A stretch of DNA of 64,000 nucleotides from Rhizobium sp. G21 (GTDB lineage Bacteria; Pseudomonadota; Alphaproteobacteria; Rhizobiales; Rhizobiaceae): assembly GCF_014158035.1 (NCBI RefSeq), contig NZ_JACFXW010000002.1:326001-390000 (forward strand), written 5' to 3'. Positions within the stretch are counted from its first letter, which is position 1. Each line of letters starts with the position of its first letter. The notes beneath the pieces are model-generated. The model did not search any database. It was not told the DNA's origin and saw only the letters and a program-made list of their open reading frames with translations. Made by a program: the position numbers and the translations under genes. Of the stretch, positions 29,077 to 38,389 are shown piece after piece.

Positions 29077-31791
29077 GTGGAAAAAGGTCTGCTCTCCTAC
29101 ATCTGGAACAACACCCGAAAACAACAGCTGTGGATTCTGCTGGTCGTCGCAGTGTCCATGGTGCCTTACTTCCTCTCCTTCGACCTGCCGAAGCAGATCG
29201 TCAACGGCCCGATTCAGGGCGACGGTTTCGAAGGCGCCGGGGCCAGGCAGATGTTCATGCACATCGCCTTCGATCTTCCCTATTTCGGAGAAGTCACGCT
29301 GTTTCCGGGAGTCGAGCTCGACCGTATGTCGATGCTGTTCGCGCTCAGCCTGGTCTTTCTGCTCCTCGTGGTGATCAACGGTCTCTTCAAGCTTTACATC
29401 AATACCTATAAAGGCCGGCTCGGCGAACGATTGCTGCGCCGCATTCGCTTCGACCTCATCGACAAGGTGCTCAGATTTCCGCCCGGCCAGTTCAAGCGTG
29501 TCAAAGGCGCGGAAGTCGCCAGCATGATCAAGGACGAAGTGGAGCCGCTGGGCGGTTTCACCGGGGACGCCTTCGTATCTCCCGCCATGCTCGGCGGCCA
29601 GGCGCTGACCGCGCTGATCTTCATTCTGGTGCAGAATCTCTGGCTCGGCATCGTTGCGGCGCTGATGGTCGGCATTCAGGGCTTCATCATTCCGCGCATG
29701 CGCCGCCGGCTTCTCGTTCTCGGCCGGGAGCGGCAATTGACGGCGCGCGAACTGTCCGGCCGCGTCAGTGAAATCTTCGACGGCATCCATACGATCCGGA
29801 CATACGACACGTCGAACTACGAACGCGCCGACGTCGCCGAGCGGCTCGGCAAGATCTTCAAGATCCGTTACGACCTCTACCAGTGGAAATTCCTGGTCAA
29901 GTTCATCAACAACTTTCTCGCGTCCGTCACGCCGTTCCTATTCTATTCGATCGGCGGCTATCTGGCCCTGAAAGGCCAGTTGGACGTCGGCCAGCTCGTC
30001 GCCGTCATCAGCGCATACAAGGATCTTCCCGGACCGCTGAAGGATCTCATCGACTGGGACCAGACTCGCCAGGACGTCCAGGTCAAATATGTGCAGGTCG
30101 TCGAACAGTTTTCGGTGGACGACATGCTCGAGCCCGATATCCAGAAGCTGGCGCTCACCACTCAGCCGCTTGCCGACGCCTCGATCGCGGCCGCGAATCT
30201 CTCGCTCGCCGACGACAGCGGCGCTCAATTGCTCACCGGGGTGTCGACGACGATACACGCCGGCGAAACGGTGGCGCTGGTCGGCTCGGCTGCGGCGGGC
30301 GGCGAGGCTCTGGCCGAAGCGCTCGGACGCATTCTCTGGCCGGCGACGGGGCGAATCCTGTTCGGCGGCGAAGATATCCGTCTCCTGCCGGAATCGGTCA
30401 CCGGTCGTCACATCACCTACGCCGCCTCCGACGCCTACATGTTCCAGGGCACGCTGAGGGACAATCTGCTCTACGGGCTCAAACATGCGCCACTGGCCGA
30501 GGCCGTCTACGATGAGGAGGCGGCCAAATACAGGAAATGGGCGCTCGCCGAAGCCAAACAGGCCGGCAACCCACTCTATGACATCAATGGCGACTGGGTC
30601 GACTACCGCGCCGCCGGCGCGAGCAGCCCGGAAGATCTGGCCGAGCAAGTCGCCGAGATTCTCGACGCCGTGCAACTATCGAAAGATATTCTCGACCTCG
30701 CGATCCGCACGACGGTGGATCCGGCGCGCTATCCCGACGTCGCCGAGCGCATCGTCGACATCCGCCGGGCCTTGCGCCAGGAACTCGAACACAACGGTCT
30801 CAAGGATCTCGTCGTCTACTTCGAACCGAACAGCTACAATACCGAAGCGACCGTCGGCGAGAACCTGCTGTTCGGCACGGCCGTCGGTCCCGAAATGACC
30901 GGCGCATCGCTCAGAAAGAACAAATACTTCCTGTCCTTCATGCGCAGCACCGGACTGGATCTGACCTTCTACAAGATCGGCTTCGCGATCGCGGAGAACG
31001 CGGTCGATCTGTTCGGAGATCTGCCGCCCGACCATCCCTTCTTCCAGCAGCTGACCTTCATGGCCGCAGACGAGGTGCCGGAATACCAGCAGCTCCTACA
31101 GAGGCTGCGTGGCAAGCGCTTCGAAGACATCGCCGATGACGACCGCGTCCAAATCATTCGGCTGACCTTCTCCTATATCGAGCCGCGGCACCGCTTTGGT
31201 CTGCTGACCCGCGAACTGATGGCGCGTATCGTTGAGGCGCGGCACGAATTCTACGCCGGTCTGCCGAAAGAGCTTACAGGCGCCCTGGAGCGCTACGACC
31301 CCCATAAATTCATGCTCGCCGCCAATCTGATGGACAATGTTCTCGTCGGCCGCATCAGCCACCAACATCCCGACGGGGCCGAGCGTATCCGCAAGATCCT
31401 GGCGGAACTCCTGCATTCGCTCGGGCTCTATGAGCGGGTTCTTTCGATCGGCCTGGACTACAATGTCGGGGCTGGCGGACGGAGACTGACGATGGTCCAG
31501 CGCCAGAAGCTCAATCTGGCGCGCGCCGTAATCCGTCGCTCGACTTGCTATGTGCTGAATGCGCCGATCGCCAGCCTCGATGCGCGATTGAAGAACCAGA
31601 TCTTGCGCAGCGTGCTGCAACTGTTCGAAAGGCGAGGAGACAAGCCCACGGTGATCTGGGTCCTGTCCGACGCGTCGATGGCGGAGTTGTTCGACCGGAT
31701 TCTGGTTTTTGACAGAGGAAAGCTCGTGGAGGAGGGATCACATGAGGCGCTCTTGGAAAATAACGGCATTTTTAAGGAGCTTGTGTCATAA
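29077..31791 (+). CDS. ABC-exporter-like membrane protein with degenerate ATP-binding site and long insertion
   Basis: A 904-residue protein from GTG 29077 (GGAG upstream). Residues 1-320 form an exporter-type membrane domain with about six segments. An ABC-like domain follows, but its key residues are changed: Walker A reads GSAAAGGE at 403-410 (no Lys, no Ser/Thr), the signature is LTMVQ at 804-808 in place of LSGGQ, Walker B is YVLNAPIASLD at 825-835 (Asp to Asn, Glu to Ala), and the switch His is missing in VLSDAS. About 400 residues separate Walker A and signature, against roughly 100 normally; this stretch holds repeated Q-loop-like pieces (TLRDNLLYG, TVGENLLFG, LMDNVLVG). It is followed in the same direction by cyclic-nucleotide-binding and MBL-fold genes. 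Classical ATP hydrolysis is unlikely; function unknown. Confidence 0.85.
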   Translation: MEKGLLSYIWNNTRKQQLWILLVVAVSMVPYFLSFDLPKQIVNGPIQGDGFEGAGARQMFMHIAFDLPYFGEVTLFPGVELDRMSMLFALSLVFLLLVVINGLFKLYINTYKGRLGERLLRRIRFDLIDKVLRFPPGQFKRVKGAEVASMIKDEVEPLGGFTGDAFVSPAMLGGQALTALIFILVQNLWLGIVAALMVGIQGFIIPRMRRRLLVLGRERQLTARELSGRVSEIFDGIHTIRTYDTSNYERADVAERLGKIFKIRYDLYQWKFLVKFINNFLASVTPFLFYSIGGYLALKGQLDVGQLVAVISAYKDLPGPLKDLIDWDQTRQDVQVKYVQVVEQFSVDDMLEPDIQKLALTTQPLADASIAAANLSLADDSGAQLLTGVSTTIHAGETVALVGSAAAGGEALAEALGRILWPATGRILFGGEDIRLLPESVTGRHITYAASDAYMFQGTLRDNLLYGLKHAPLAEAVYDEEAAKYRKWALAEAKQAGNPLYDINGDWVDYRAAGASSPEDLAEQVAEILDAVQLSKDILDLAIRTTVDPARYPDVAERIVDIRRALRQELEHNGLKDLVVYFEPNSYNTEATVGENLLFGTAVGPEMTGASLRKNKYFLSFMRSTGLDLTFYKIGFAIAENAVDLFGDLPPDHPFFQQLTFMAADEVPEYQQLLQRLRGKRFEDIADDDRVQIIRLTFSYIEPRHRFGLLTRELMARIVEARHEFYAGLPKELTGALERYDPHKFMLAANLMDNVLVGRISHQHPDGAERIRKILAELLHSLGLYERVLSIGLDYNVGAGGRRLTMVQRQKLNLARAVIRRSTCYVLNAPIASLDARLKNQILRSVLQLFERRGDKPTVIWVLSDASMAELFDRILVFDRGKLVEEGSHEALLENNGIFKELVS

Positions 31792-31836
31792 AAGCGTTCA
31801 TGCTCTGATGCTAACCGCGCGTCCGTGAAGGGAGCC

Positions 31837-32298
31837 ATGATGTTACAGGACGAAGTACAGAGTTTGAGGCAGGTTCCATTGTTTTCGCGGGTAGCGCCGT
31901 CGAAGCTGAAACTGTTGGCCTTCGCGTCCGACCGGGTGAATTATCGTTCGGGCGAGGAGTTGTTCCATCAGGGCGACGCAGGAGACGCCGCCTATGTCAT
32001 TCTGTCGGGACGGGCCGACATCCTGACGGATTCCCCCAATGGGGAGATCAAGGTGGCCGAACTGGCCTACAACACCATCGTCGGCGAAATCGCAATTCTG
32101 TGCGATATCACCCGCACCGCGACCGTTCGCGCTTCTGCGCCCATGGAGGCGCTGCGCATCCGCAAAGACGTGTTCCTCAAGCTGATCGCCGACTATCCCG
32201 ACATGGCCATCGAGATAATGCGCGTGCTGGCCGATCGTCTCAACAGGACGACGACGGAATTAACGGAAGCGCGCAGCCAGATCAAAAGCGTTCATTAA
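31837..32298 (+). CDS. Cyclic nucleotide-binding domain protein
   Basis: A 153-residue cytoplasmic protein that is little more than one CRP-type cNMP fold. The phosphate-binding cassette reads VGEIAILCDITRTATVRA, keeping the Gly-Glu and the Arg-Thr-Ala that bind the cyclic phosphate, so binding of cAMP or cGMP is plausible. No helix-turn-helix follows, only a short C-terminal helix (LADRLNRTTTELTEARSQI), so it is a regulatory subunit and not a DNA-binding CRP. ATG at 31837 behind GAAGGGAG, 45 bases after the ABC-like gene. Confidence 0.88.
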   Translation: MMLQDEVQSLRQVPLFSRVAPSKLKLLAFASDRVNYRSGEELFHQGDAGDAAYVILSGRADILTDSPNGEIKVAELAYNTIVGEIAILCDITRTATVRASAPMEALRIRKDVFLKLIADYPDMAIEIMRVLADRLNRTTTELTEARSQIKSVH

Positions 32299-32403
32299 CC
32301 GCATGAAATTATCGTAAGGCGGGCGGAACAAGATGATCTTTGCTCGCATTCGCCTATTTTATGCGCTAGCCTTCCAAAACTTGGGAAAAGGGAATGCTTA
32401 CGA

Positions 32404-33309
32404 ATGGCAGTAGCGAATTTCGTTGGCAGGAAACTGGATTGTCGGCCGGGCGGTAGCCTCGACGACGTCCGGCGCGGAGCCACAGAAACAAAATTCAGAC
32501 TGCGCGCCTGGGGCGTTCGCGGCAGCCTGCCGGTGTCGGGTCCCGAATTCCAGCACTATGGCGGCAACACGATCTGTATCGAACTGCAGTGCGGCGACCA
32601 CAGACTGATGTTCGACGCCGGCTCGGGCATTCTGCCAGCGGGCAAGGCTCTTCTGGCCGAGGGCGCCTCGGAATGCCAGTTGTTCTTCAGCCACTGCCAT
32701 TACGATCACATCATCGGGCTGCCCTACTTTTCTCCCATCTATGACCCTCGCTCTTCCGTCACGGTATGGTCGGGCCATAGCAGCGGTAAGATGACGACGC
32801 GGGACATGATCACCGAGTTCATCCGGCCGCCTTGGTTTCCGATCGAGGTCAAGGCCTGCCGCGCCAATCTCACCTGTCGGGATTTCATGCCGCAGGATGT
32901 GCTGCAGCCCTATCCCGGCGTCACGATTCGCACCGGCATGCTCAATCATCCCGGCGGGTCGATCGGCTACCGGGTCGAATGGCAGGGACGGGTGGTGGCG
33001 ATCATCACCGACACCGAGCATGTTCCCGGCGTGCTGGACCCGGAAGTCCTGGCCCTGATCGAGGGCGCGGACCTGTTCCTCTACGACACCAGCTATACCG
33101 ACGAAGAAATGCCGACCTATGTCGGCTACGGTCATTCGTCCTGGCAGCATGGCATCCGCCTGGCGCGCGCCGCCGGCGCCCAGCGCGTCGGCTTCATCCA
33201 CCACTCGCCGCTGCGCACGGACAAGGCGTTGCGAGCGATCGATCACATGGCGGCGGAAAATTTTCAGGGCGCCTTTTCGGTCTGGGAAGGCCAAGTCATC
33301 GACGTTTGA
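32404..33309 (+). CDS. MBL-fold metal-dependent hydrolase, possible cyclic phosphodiesterase
   Basis: A 301-residue metallo-beta-lactamase-fold protein without signal peptide. The metal motif HCHYDH (H97, H99, D101, H102) is intact; further ligands are likely in MLNHPGGSIGYRV and AIITDTEH and in the late GYGHSSWQHGIRLA and GFIHHSPLRTD. This arrangement resembles PhnP/ElaC-type and class II phosphodiesterase-like MBL hydrolases acting on phosphodiesters. It follows the cNMP-binding gene by 105 bases, so hydrolysis of a cyclic nucleotide or related ester is a reasonable but unproven idea. Confidence 0.82.
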   Translation: MAVANFVGRKLDCRPGGSLDDVRRGATETKFRLRAWGVRGSLPVSGPEFQHYGGNTICIELQCGDHRLMFDAGSGILPAGKALLAEGASECQLFFSHCHYDHIIGLPYFSPIYDPRSSVTVWSGHSSGKMTTRDMITEFIRPPWFPIEVKACRANLTCRDFMPQDVLQPYPGVTIRTGMLNHPGGSIGYRVEWQGRVVAIITDTEHVPGVLDPEVLALIEGADLFLYDTSYTDEEMPTYVGYGHSSWQHGIRLARAAGAQRVGFIHHSPLRTDKALRAIDHMAAENFQGAFSVWEGQVIDV

Positions 33310-33321
33310 CGCCGACGCCCC

Positions 33322-34050
33322 TTATGACACGGGCGGATCGACCCAGGCTGCGCCCGCGTGGTTTTCGACGGTGTCGATCAGACGCGCCAGGAATGTCCAG
33401 GCCTTCTCGTCATGCACGAGATGATGGGTCAGGAAGCCCATCACGCCGTTTCCCTCGCGCAACGCTCTCAATCGGGCAGTGATTTCAGTCAGGAGGGGCT
33501 CGTCATCACGGCCGCCCCGCGTCCCATGCCAGTCCATGAGATCGACATGAGTGTTGAACATACGGATCGGCCCCGCCTTTTCCGAACCGAACGTGCTCAG
33601 AGATGCATAGCCCAGTCTGGGAAGCTCTGCGGCAATTTCCGGCGCGATACGGTTCCAAGGCGGCACGAGCATCGACACCCGGCGATCCGGATAAAGAGAG
33701 CGCAGTTTGTCGAGCCCCGCCGACAGCTCGTCCAGAACATCCCTGATCGGTCGATGCAGGCCCAATTCCTGCTTCTTCTCGCCAGGTCCGGAATAGCTGC
33801 GATGCGACCAGCCATGGACAGCGACGGATAAACCCGGCGCGGACGAGAGACGTTGCGCCAGCGCCTCGCCGGTATGTTCGGGGATGACGGCGAGCGTGGC
33901 GGGAATGGCTTGATCCGCGGTGAGACTGATCAGTCGCTCCAGCACCGGCGTCGGCTCGACGGCGTCGTCATCGCGCAGCCAGAACGGCGCGGTGCGGCCC
34001 TCATCTGCCCAAACCGTGAGTTCATCTTTCAGCGTAGCCCAGGTGCTCAT
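33322..34050 (-). CDS. Polysaccharide deacetylase-like protein (NodB homology fold)
   Basis: A 242-residue protein with APFWLRDDDAVEPTPVLERL (metal-binding aspartates, motif 1), LSVAVHGWSHRSYSG (histidine pair, motif 2) and VSMLVPPWNRIAPEIA (motif 3-like), the usual order of carbohydrate esterase family 4. No signal peptide is seen, so it would act in the cytoplasm, which is unusual for chitin or peptidoglycan deacetylases and fits removal of acetyl from a precursor. It lies 3 bases from the glycosyltransferase gene on the same strand. Confidence 0.8.
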   Translation of the reverse strand: MSTWATLKDELTVWADEGRTAPFWLRDDDAVEPTPVLERLISLTADQAIPATLAVIPEHTGEALAQRLSSAPGLSVAVHGWSHRSYSGPGEKKQELGLHRPIRDVLDELSAGLDKLRSLYPDRRVSMLVPPWNRIAPEIAAELPRLGYASLSTFGSEKAGPIRMFNTHVDLMDWHGTRGGRDDEPLLTEITARLRALREGNGVMGFLTHHLVHDEKAWTFLARLIDTVENHAGAAWVDPPVS

Positions 34051-34053
34051 CAG

Positions 34054-35145
34054 TCAGTCCCTCTGGACATGGGTTTCGAGAATGCGGCCCAGCAGCACGG
34101 TAGCGGCCTCGAAGGAGCGTTTTTCGCGGGCGAAGCGGCTTGCGGCTTTCGCCAGCGCCGCGCGTCTGGTCTCGTCATTGAGAAGTATGCGGATCGCAGC
34201 CGCATAGGCGGTGATATCGCCCGGCGCCGTCAGCAGGCCCGTCTCGTCGGCGATCACGACCTCCGGCACGCCGCCGTCATTCTGGGCCACGACCGGAAGA
34301 CCTGCGGCTTGCGCCTCGAGATAGGTCAGGCCGTAAGCCTCGCGGCAGCCGGGCCAGAGGAAAATGGATGCGCGCGCCATCATCTCGGCGAGCTCGTCTC
34401 GCGTCTTCAGTCCGTGAAAAATCACCCGGTTCGCCGGGAAATGCGCGAAGGCCGCCTCAACCGTCTGCCGCATCGGTCCGTCGCCGACAATGTCGAAGCG
34501 CCATTCGATATCCTCGACCCGGTCGAGGGCGGAGGCCAGCATCAGATAGCTTTCCAGCTTGTTGCCGTCGCGCATCATCGCCGCGGTGATCAGCCTTCCG
34601 CGCTCCGGTGCCGCCGTTGAAAGGACCCGCGGTTGCGGATCGAGAAAAGGCGGCAGCATGGCCGTTATGGCCGAGGGCGAAATGTCGTGCACGCCCAGTC
34701 GATCGCGTTCGGTGAAACAGATATTGACCGCGGCGAGATCGAGGCCCTTTTTCACCAGCGCCTGGCTGTCGGCCCAGACGCCGATATTGCGGCGCTCGGA
34801 ATAGGAGCTTTCCGCTGTCGCATAGGCCAAGCCGAACTCCTGGCAAAGCGGTGGGCCGAGCAGGTCGGGCGACTTGTAATAGGGATGATAGCAGAAGAAC
34901 AAATCGGGCGTTCCCTGGTCGCGCCAGAGTTTTGCGATTCGGGCTTGCTCCGCTGACGCCTGCCGGAGGAGATCGGCATGGCGTCCAGCGTCGGGCTCCT
35001 TCATAAAGGTCCGCAGGCCGGAGATGACGGAAACCTGATGACCAAGGGCCTCCAACGCCGATAGCAGCAGGCGCGCCATCAGCCGGTCGCCGGAGGGGAC
35101 AGGATGATCGATGGGCTTGAGGGGCGCATAGAAGGCGATGTTCAT
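34054..35145 (-). CDS. Glycosyltransferase family 4
   Basis: A 363-residue GT-B enzyme, first gene of the short operon with the deacetylase. MNIAFYAPLKPIDHPVPSGDRLMARL is a common GT4 opening (region at residues 1-26), the core has LITAAMMRDGNKLESYLML and FDIVGDGPMRQTVEAAF, and the E-x7-E motif region reads CREAYGLTYLEAQAAGLPVV. Together with the deacetylase it probably modifies the glycan made by the 24425-28099 glycosyltransferases; this link is from position only. Confidence 0.88.
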   Translation of the reverse strand: MNIAFYAPLKPIDHPVPSGDRLMARLLLSALEALGHQVSVISGLRTFMKEPDAGRHADLLRQASAEQARIAKLWRDQGTPDLFFCYHPYYKSPDLLGPPLCQEFGLAYATAESSYSERRNIGVWADSQALVKKGLDLAAVNICFTERDRLGVHDISPSAITAMLPPFLDPQPRVLSTAAPERGRLITAAMMRDGNKLESYLMLASALDRVEDIEWRFDIVGDGPMRQTVEAAFAHFPANRVIFHGLKTRDELAEMMARASIFLWPGCREAYGLTYLEAQAAGLPVVAQNDGGVPEVVIADETGLLTAPGDITAYAAAIRILLNDETRRAALAKAASRFAREKRSFEAATVLLGRILETHVQRD

Positions 35146-35194
35146 GGTTCGGGTCTAGGGTCGCGCCGGGGATGGTCAAGCGAGGCCTTGGGGC

Positions 35195-35575
35195 TCAAGC
35201 CGCGCGCTTTTCGTCGGCGTCATCGATCTCTGGCTTTCCAAAGCGGCCGATATTGGCGTCTCCCCAGGCTTTGAGCGCCGTGAGGATGGGGATCATGCTC
35301 TCGCCGAGCGGCGACAGCGAATATTCCACTTTCGGCGGCACGACGGCATAGACGGTGCGAATGATGAGGCCGTCCTCTTCCAATTCACGCAGCTGATTGG
35401 TCAGCATCCGCTGCGTGACGCCGGGAATGTGACGCCTGAGAGCGTTGAAGCGCAGCGTCCCGCTCATCAGGTGGAACAGAATGACCGATTTCCACTTTCC
35501 GTCGATCAGCGCGATCGCCGCCTCGACCGAACATCCGGGGCTGCAGTCGAAACGCGAATGGCGAGCCTTGGCCAT
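35195..35575 (-). CDS. HxlR-family transcriptional regulator
   Basis: A 126-residue winged-helix protein; ATG 35575 with GGAAAGGAT upstream is chosen over the longer frame. The HxlR signature is plain: CSVEAAIALIDGKWKSVILF, RFNALRRHIPGVTQRMLTNQ and LSPLGESMIPILTAL. A cysteine pair near the N-terminus (CSPGC) could give redox or electrophile sensing as in some HxlR proteins. It is divergent from the oxidoreductase gene at 35678, its probable target. An inverted TGTGCG/CGCACA pair lies in the gap. Confidence 0.9.
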   Translation of the reverse strand: MAKARHSRFDCSPGCSVEAAIALIDGKWKSVILFHLMSGTLRFNALRRHIPGVTQRMLTNQLRELEEDGLIIRTVYAVVPPKVEYSLSPLGESMIPILTALKAWGDANIGRFGKPEIDDADEKRAA

Positions 35576-35677
35576 GACAGTATCCTTTCCGACACTATAG
35601 GCGGTTTTTGTGCGTATTTGCATTTGATGTAGTTAAGCGCACATAGTTCGTCATTCAACCACGTTCAGGAGCAGATC

Positions 35678-36691
35678 ATGAAAGCCATCGGATATCAGCA
35701 GGCCGGCCCCATCGATCGAGAGAATGCGCTGGTCGATATCGACCTGCCCAAGCCCGCGCCGCAGGGCCGAGACCTACTGATCGAAGTCGCGGCGGTGTCC
35801 GTCAATCCCGTCGACGCCAAGGTGCGGCGGTCGTCCATGCCGGCGCCGGGTGACTGGAAGGTGCTGGGCTGGGACGCCGTCGGGCGCGTTGCGGCCAAAG
35901 GGGAGGCAGCGACGGGTTTCGAGATCGGCGACGCCGTCTATTACGCAGGATCCATCGCCAGAGCGGGCTCGAACAGCGAATTTCACCTCGTCGATGAACG
36001 CATCGTCGGCCGCAAGCCTGAGAGGCTCGGCAATGCCGAAGCCGCCGCCTTGCCGCTGACGGCCATCACCGCCTGGGAAATGCTGTTCGACCGGCTCGAT
36101 ATTCGCAAGACGGTTCCGGGCGGGGCGCCCGCCATCTTGATCATCGGCGGCGCCGGCGGCGTGGGATCGATCGCGATCCAACTCGTCCGCGCCTTGACCG
36201 ATCTCACCGTCATCGCCACGGCGTCGAGACCGGAGACGAGGGCCTGGACGCAGGAGCTCGGCGCGCATCATGTCGTCGATCACAGCCGGCCGCTCGCGCC
36301 GCAGATCGCCGAACTGGGACTTGGCGCGCCGTCCTATGTCTTCTCGACCACGGAGACGCATCGCCATGTAAAGGATGTCGTCGAACTCATCGCGCCGCAG
36401 GGCCGCTTCGGACTGATCGACGATCCCGAGGCGCTCGATGTCATGGGCTTCAAGCGGAAGTCAGTGTCCGTTCACTGGGAGCTGATGTTCACCCGCTCGC
36501 TGTTCGAGACGCCCGACATGGCGCGGCAGGGCGAGTTGCTGTCGGAGGTGGCGCGCCTCGTCGATGAAGGACACGTCCGCACCACGTTGACCGAGGTGCT
36601 GTCGCCGATCAATGCGGCCAATCTCAAAACCGCCCATGAACGGATCGAGAGCGGCCGGTCCAAGGGCAAAATCGTGCTCGAAGGCTTCTGA
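35678..36691 (+). CDS. Zinc-independent alcohol dehydrogenase/quinone oxidoreductase family protein
   Basis: A 337-residue MDR-superfamily enzyme. It has the GroES-like N-terminal part (AAVSVNPVDAKVRRSSMP, GWDAVGRVAAKGEAATGF) and NADPH fold with ILIIGGAGGVGSIAIQLVRAL. The structural-zinc cysteines of classical alcohol dehydrogenases are absent, as in quinone oxidoreductases of the ZADH/YogA type. It probably reduces quinones or reactive enals with NADPH and is likely controlled by the divergent HxlR regulator. Confidence 0.88.
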   Translation: MKAIGYQQAGPIDRENALVDIDLPKPAPQGRDLLIEVAAVSVNPVDAKVRRSSMPAPGDWKVLGWDAVGRVAAKGEAATGFEIGDAVYYAGSIARAGSNSEFHLVDERIVGRKPERLGNAEAAALPLTAITAWEMLFDRLDIRKTVPGGAPAILIIGGAGGVGSIAIQLVRALTDLTVIATASRPETRAWTQELGAHHVVDHSRPLAPQIAELGLGAPSYVFSTTETHRHVKDVVELIAPQGRFGLIDDPEALDVMGFKRKSVSVHWELMFTRSLFETPDMARQGELLSEVARLVDEGHVRTTLTEVLSPINAANLKTAHERIESGRSKGKIVLEGF

Positions 36692-36734
36692 GGGCGCTGC
36701 GGCCCGGAGTTTGTCCGGGCCGCATTCCCCGGTG

Positions 36735-37283
36735 TCACGCGGCCAGGTAGTCGTCTGTCGACACGACGCGGGCGTAAGCAAAAGCGAGCGCCGACATCAT
36801 CGCCGTCTGCACCTGTTCGGCCGGCGTCGTCTCGCCTACGAATTCCAGGTCGAGCGTGGCGGTGGCGTCGTGGACGACCGTGACCGTATAGCCGTAGTCG
36901 GAGGCGGCGCGGGTGGCGGCGTCGACGCACATATGGCTCATCGCGCCCGTGATGGTTACCGACTCGATACCGGCTTCGTCGAGCTTGGCCTTCAGGTCGG
37001 TGCCCAGAAAGGCGTTGATCTGCTGCTTGACGATCTTGAGCTCGCCGTCCTTGGGCGCAACGGACGGATGGATTTCGACGCCCTCGGTGCCGGGCGCAAA
37101 GAATGGCGCGTCGGCTTCGGCCGAGACATGCTGGACATGCACCACGAGATCGCCCTTTCTGCGCGCGGCTTCCAGCAGACGGGCGGCGTTGGCGGCGGCG
37201 GCTTCGGTCTTGTGCAGCGGGAACTTGCCGCCCTCGAAGTAGTCGTTCTGAAGATCGATCACGATCAACGCGGTCTTGCTCAT
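36735..37283 (-). CDS. Isochorismatase-family cysteine hydrolase
   Basis: A 182-residue enzyme with the catalytic triad of the family: Asp in ALIVIDLQNDYF, Lys in LKIVKQQINAFLG and Cys in GAMSHMCVDAATRAA, followed by VVHDATAT. Members hydrolyse amides or vinyl ethers (nicotinamidase-like, isochorismatase-like). It is divergent from a GlxA-type regulator at 37378, a pairing commonly seen for these hydrolases. Confidence 0.9.
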   Translation of the reverse strand: MSKTALIVIDLQNDYFEGGKFPLHKTEAAAANAARLLEAARRKGDLVVHVQHVSAEADAPFFAPGTEGVEIHPSVAPKDGELKIVKQQINAFLGTDLKAKLDEAGIESVTITGAMSHMCVDAATRAASDYGYTVTVVHDATATLDLEFVGETTPAEQVQTAMMSALAFAYARVVSTDDYLAA

Positions 37284-37377
37284 GGAAATCTCCTCATGCT
37301 GTTCCGCTTGCGAAACTAGCCGCGCCGGCGCAGATTGCCATTGGCGGAAGTGACAATCTGAGAGGCAAATCGGACAG

Positions 37378-38355
37378 ATGTTCAGGCAGGGGACAGTGAA
37401 TATCGGTATCCTGACCTATCCCGGCGCCCAGATGTCGGCGGCACTTGGTCTTGCCGACCTGTTCATGGTCGCAGAAGAATTGCAGGCGGAGCGCCGACCC
37501 GAGGCATCGCCGCGGATGATCGTCAGCCGTCTCGTCTTCGACGTCGAAACCGGCGTCGTCGATGGTCTCTCTTGTGCGAAAGATCCGCTGACTGCGATTC
37601 TGTTGCCGCCCAGTCTCGGCGAGCCCCCGATTGGCGCCGACCTCGACCCGCTTCTGCCCTGGCTGAGGGCCAGGCGGGAGGAGGGGGCGATATTGGCGTC
37701 GGTTTGCGCCGGGGCGTTCCTTCTGGCGCGGGCAGGCTTGCTGCAGGGTAAGCCCGCCACTACACATTGGGCGCTTGTCGACGACTTCCGTTCCATGTTT
37801 CCCGAGGTCGATCTTCAGCCGGACAGGCTGTTGGTCACGGCGGGCGACATCATCACGGCGGGCGGGGTCATGGCATGGACCGATCTCGGTCTGCTCATCG
37901 TCGAGCGGTTGTTCGGCGCCGAGGCGATGATCGAAACGGCGCGTTTCCTGCTGATCGATCCGCCGGGACGCGAGCAACGCTATTACAGCGACTTCAAGCC
38001 CAATCGCAGCCATGGCGATCCGCAGATCCTGAGGGCGCAGCAGTGGTTTGAAGCCCGCCTGTCTGCCGATGTTTCTGTAGAGGATATGGCCGGCGCCGCA
38101 GGCTTGGAGCCGCGCACATTCCTGCGCCGCTTCCAGAAAGCTGTCGGCATGAAGCCGATCGAATATTGTCAGCAGATACGGGTTGCAGAGGCGCGGCGAC
38201 GCCTGGAGACAAGCGCCGCACGCGTCGACCAGATCGGTTGGGAATGCGGTTATCGGGACCCGGCTTCCTTCCGCAAGATTTTCCTGAGAGTCGTCGGCCT
38301 GACGCCCGCCGATTATCGCCGCCGCTTTCACGGCGGCGATAGGATACATACGTGA
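37378..38355 (+). CDS. GlxA-family transcriptional regulator (DJ-1/PfpI domain plus AraC HTH)
   Basis: A 325-residue regulator. The first 190 residues form a class I glutamine-amidotransferase-like fold with SVCAGAFLLARAGLLQGKPATTHW, whose Cys sits at the nucleophile-elbow place (region about 105-128). The last 100 residues are an AraC DNA-binding domain: VEDMAGAAGLEPRTFLRRFQ and VDQIGWECGYRDPASFRKIF. It probably controls the divergent isochorismatase-like gene; the 94-base gap holds both promoters. Confidence 0.9.
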   Translation: MFRQGTVNIGILTYPGAQMSAALGLADLFMVAEELQAERRPEASPRMIVSRLVFDVETGVVDGLSCAKDPLTAILLPPSLGEPPIGADLDPLLPWLRARREEGAILASVCAGAFLLARAGLLQGKPATTHWALVDDFRSMFPEVDLQPDRLLVTAGDIITAGGVMAWTDLGLLIVERLFGAEAMIETARFLLIDPPGREQRYYSDFKPNRSHGDPQILRAQQWFEARLSADVSVEDMAGAAGLEPRTFLRRFQKAVGMKPIEYCQQIRVAEARRRLETSAARVDQIGWECGYRDPASFRKIFLRVVGLTPADYRRRFHGGDRIHT

Positions 38356-38389
38356 CGTCGCGGCCGCGCGAATCGAGCGCCCTGACGGG

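Noticed and set aside
35586..35677. TGTGCG/CGCACA inverted repeat as an HxlR operator
   Set aside because: The arms are only six bases and 23 bases apart; too weak to list as a site of its own.
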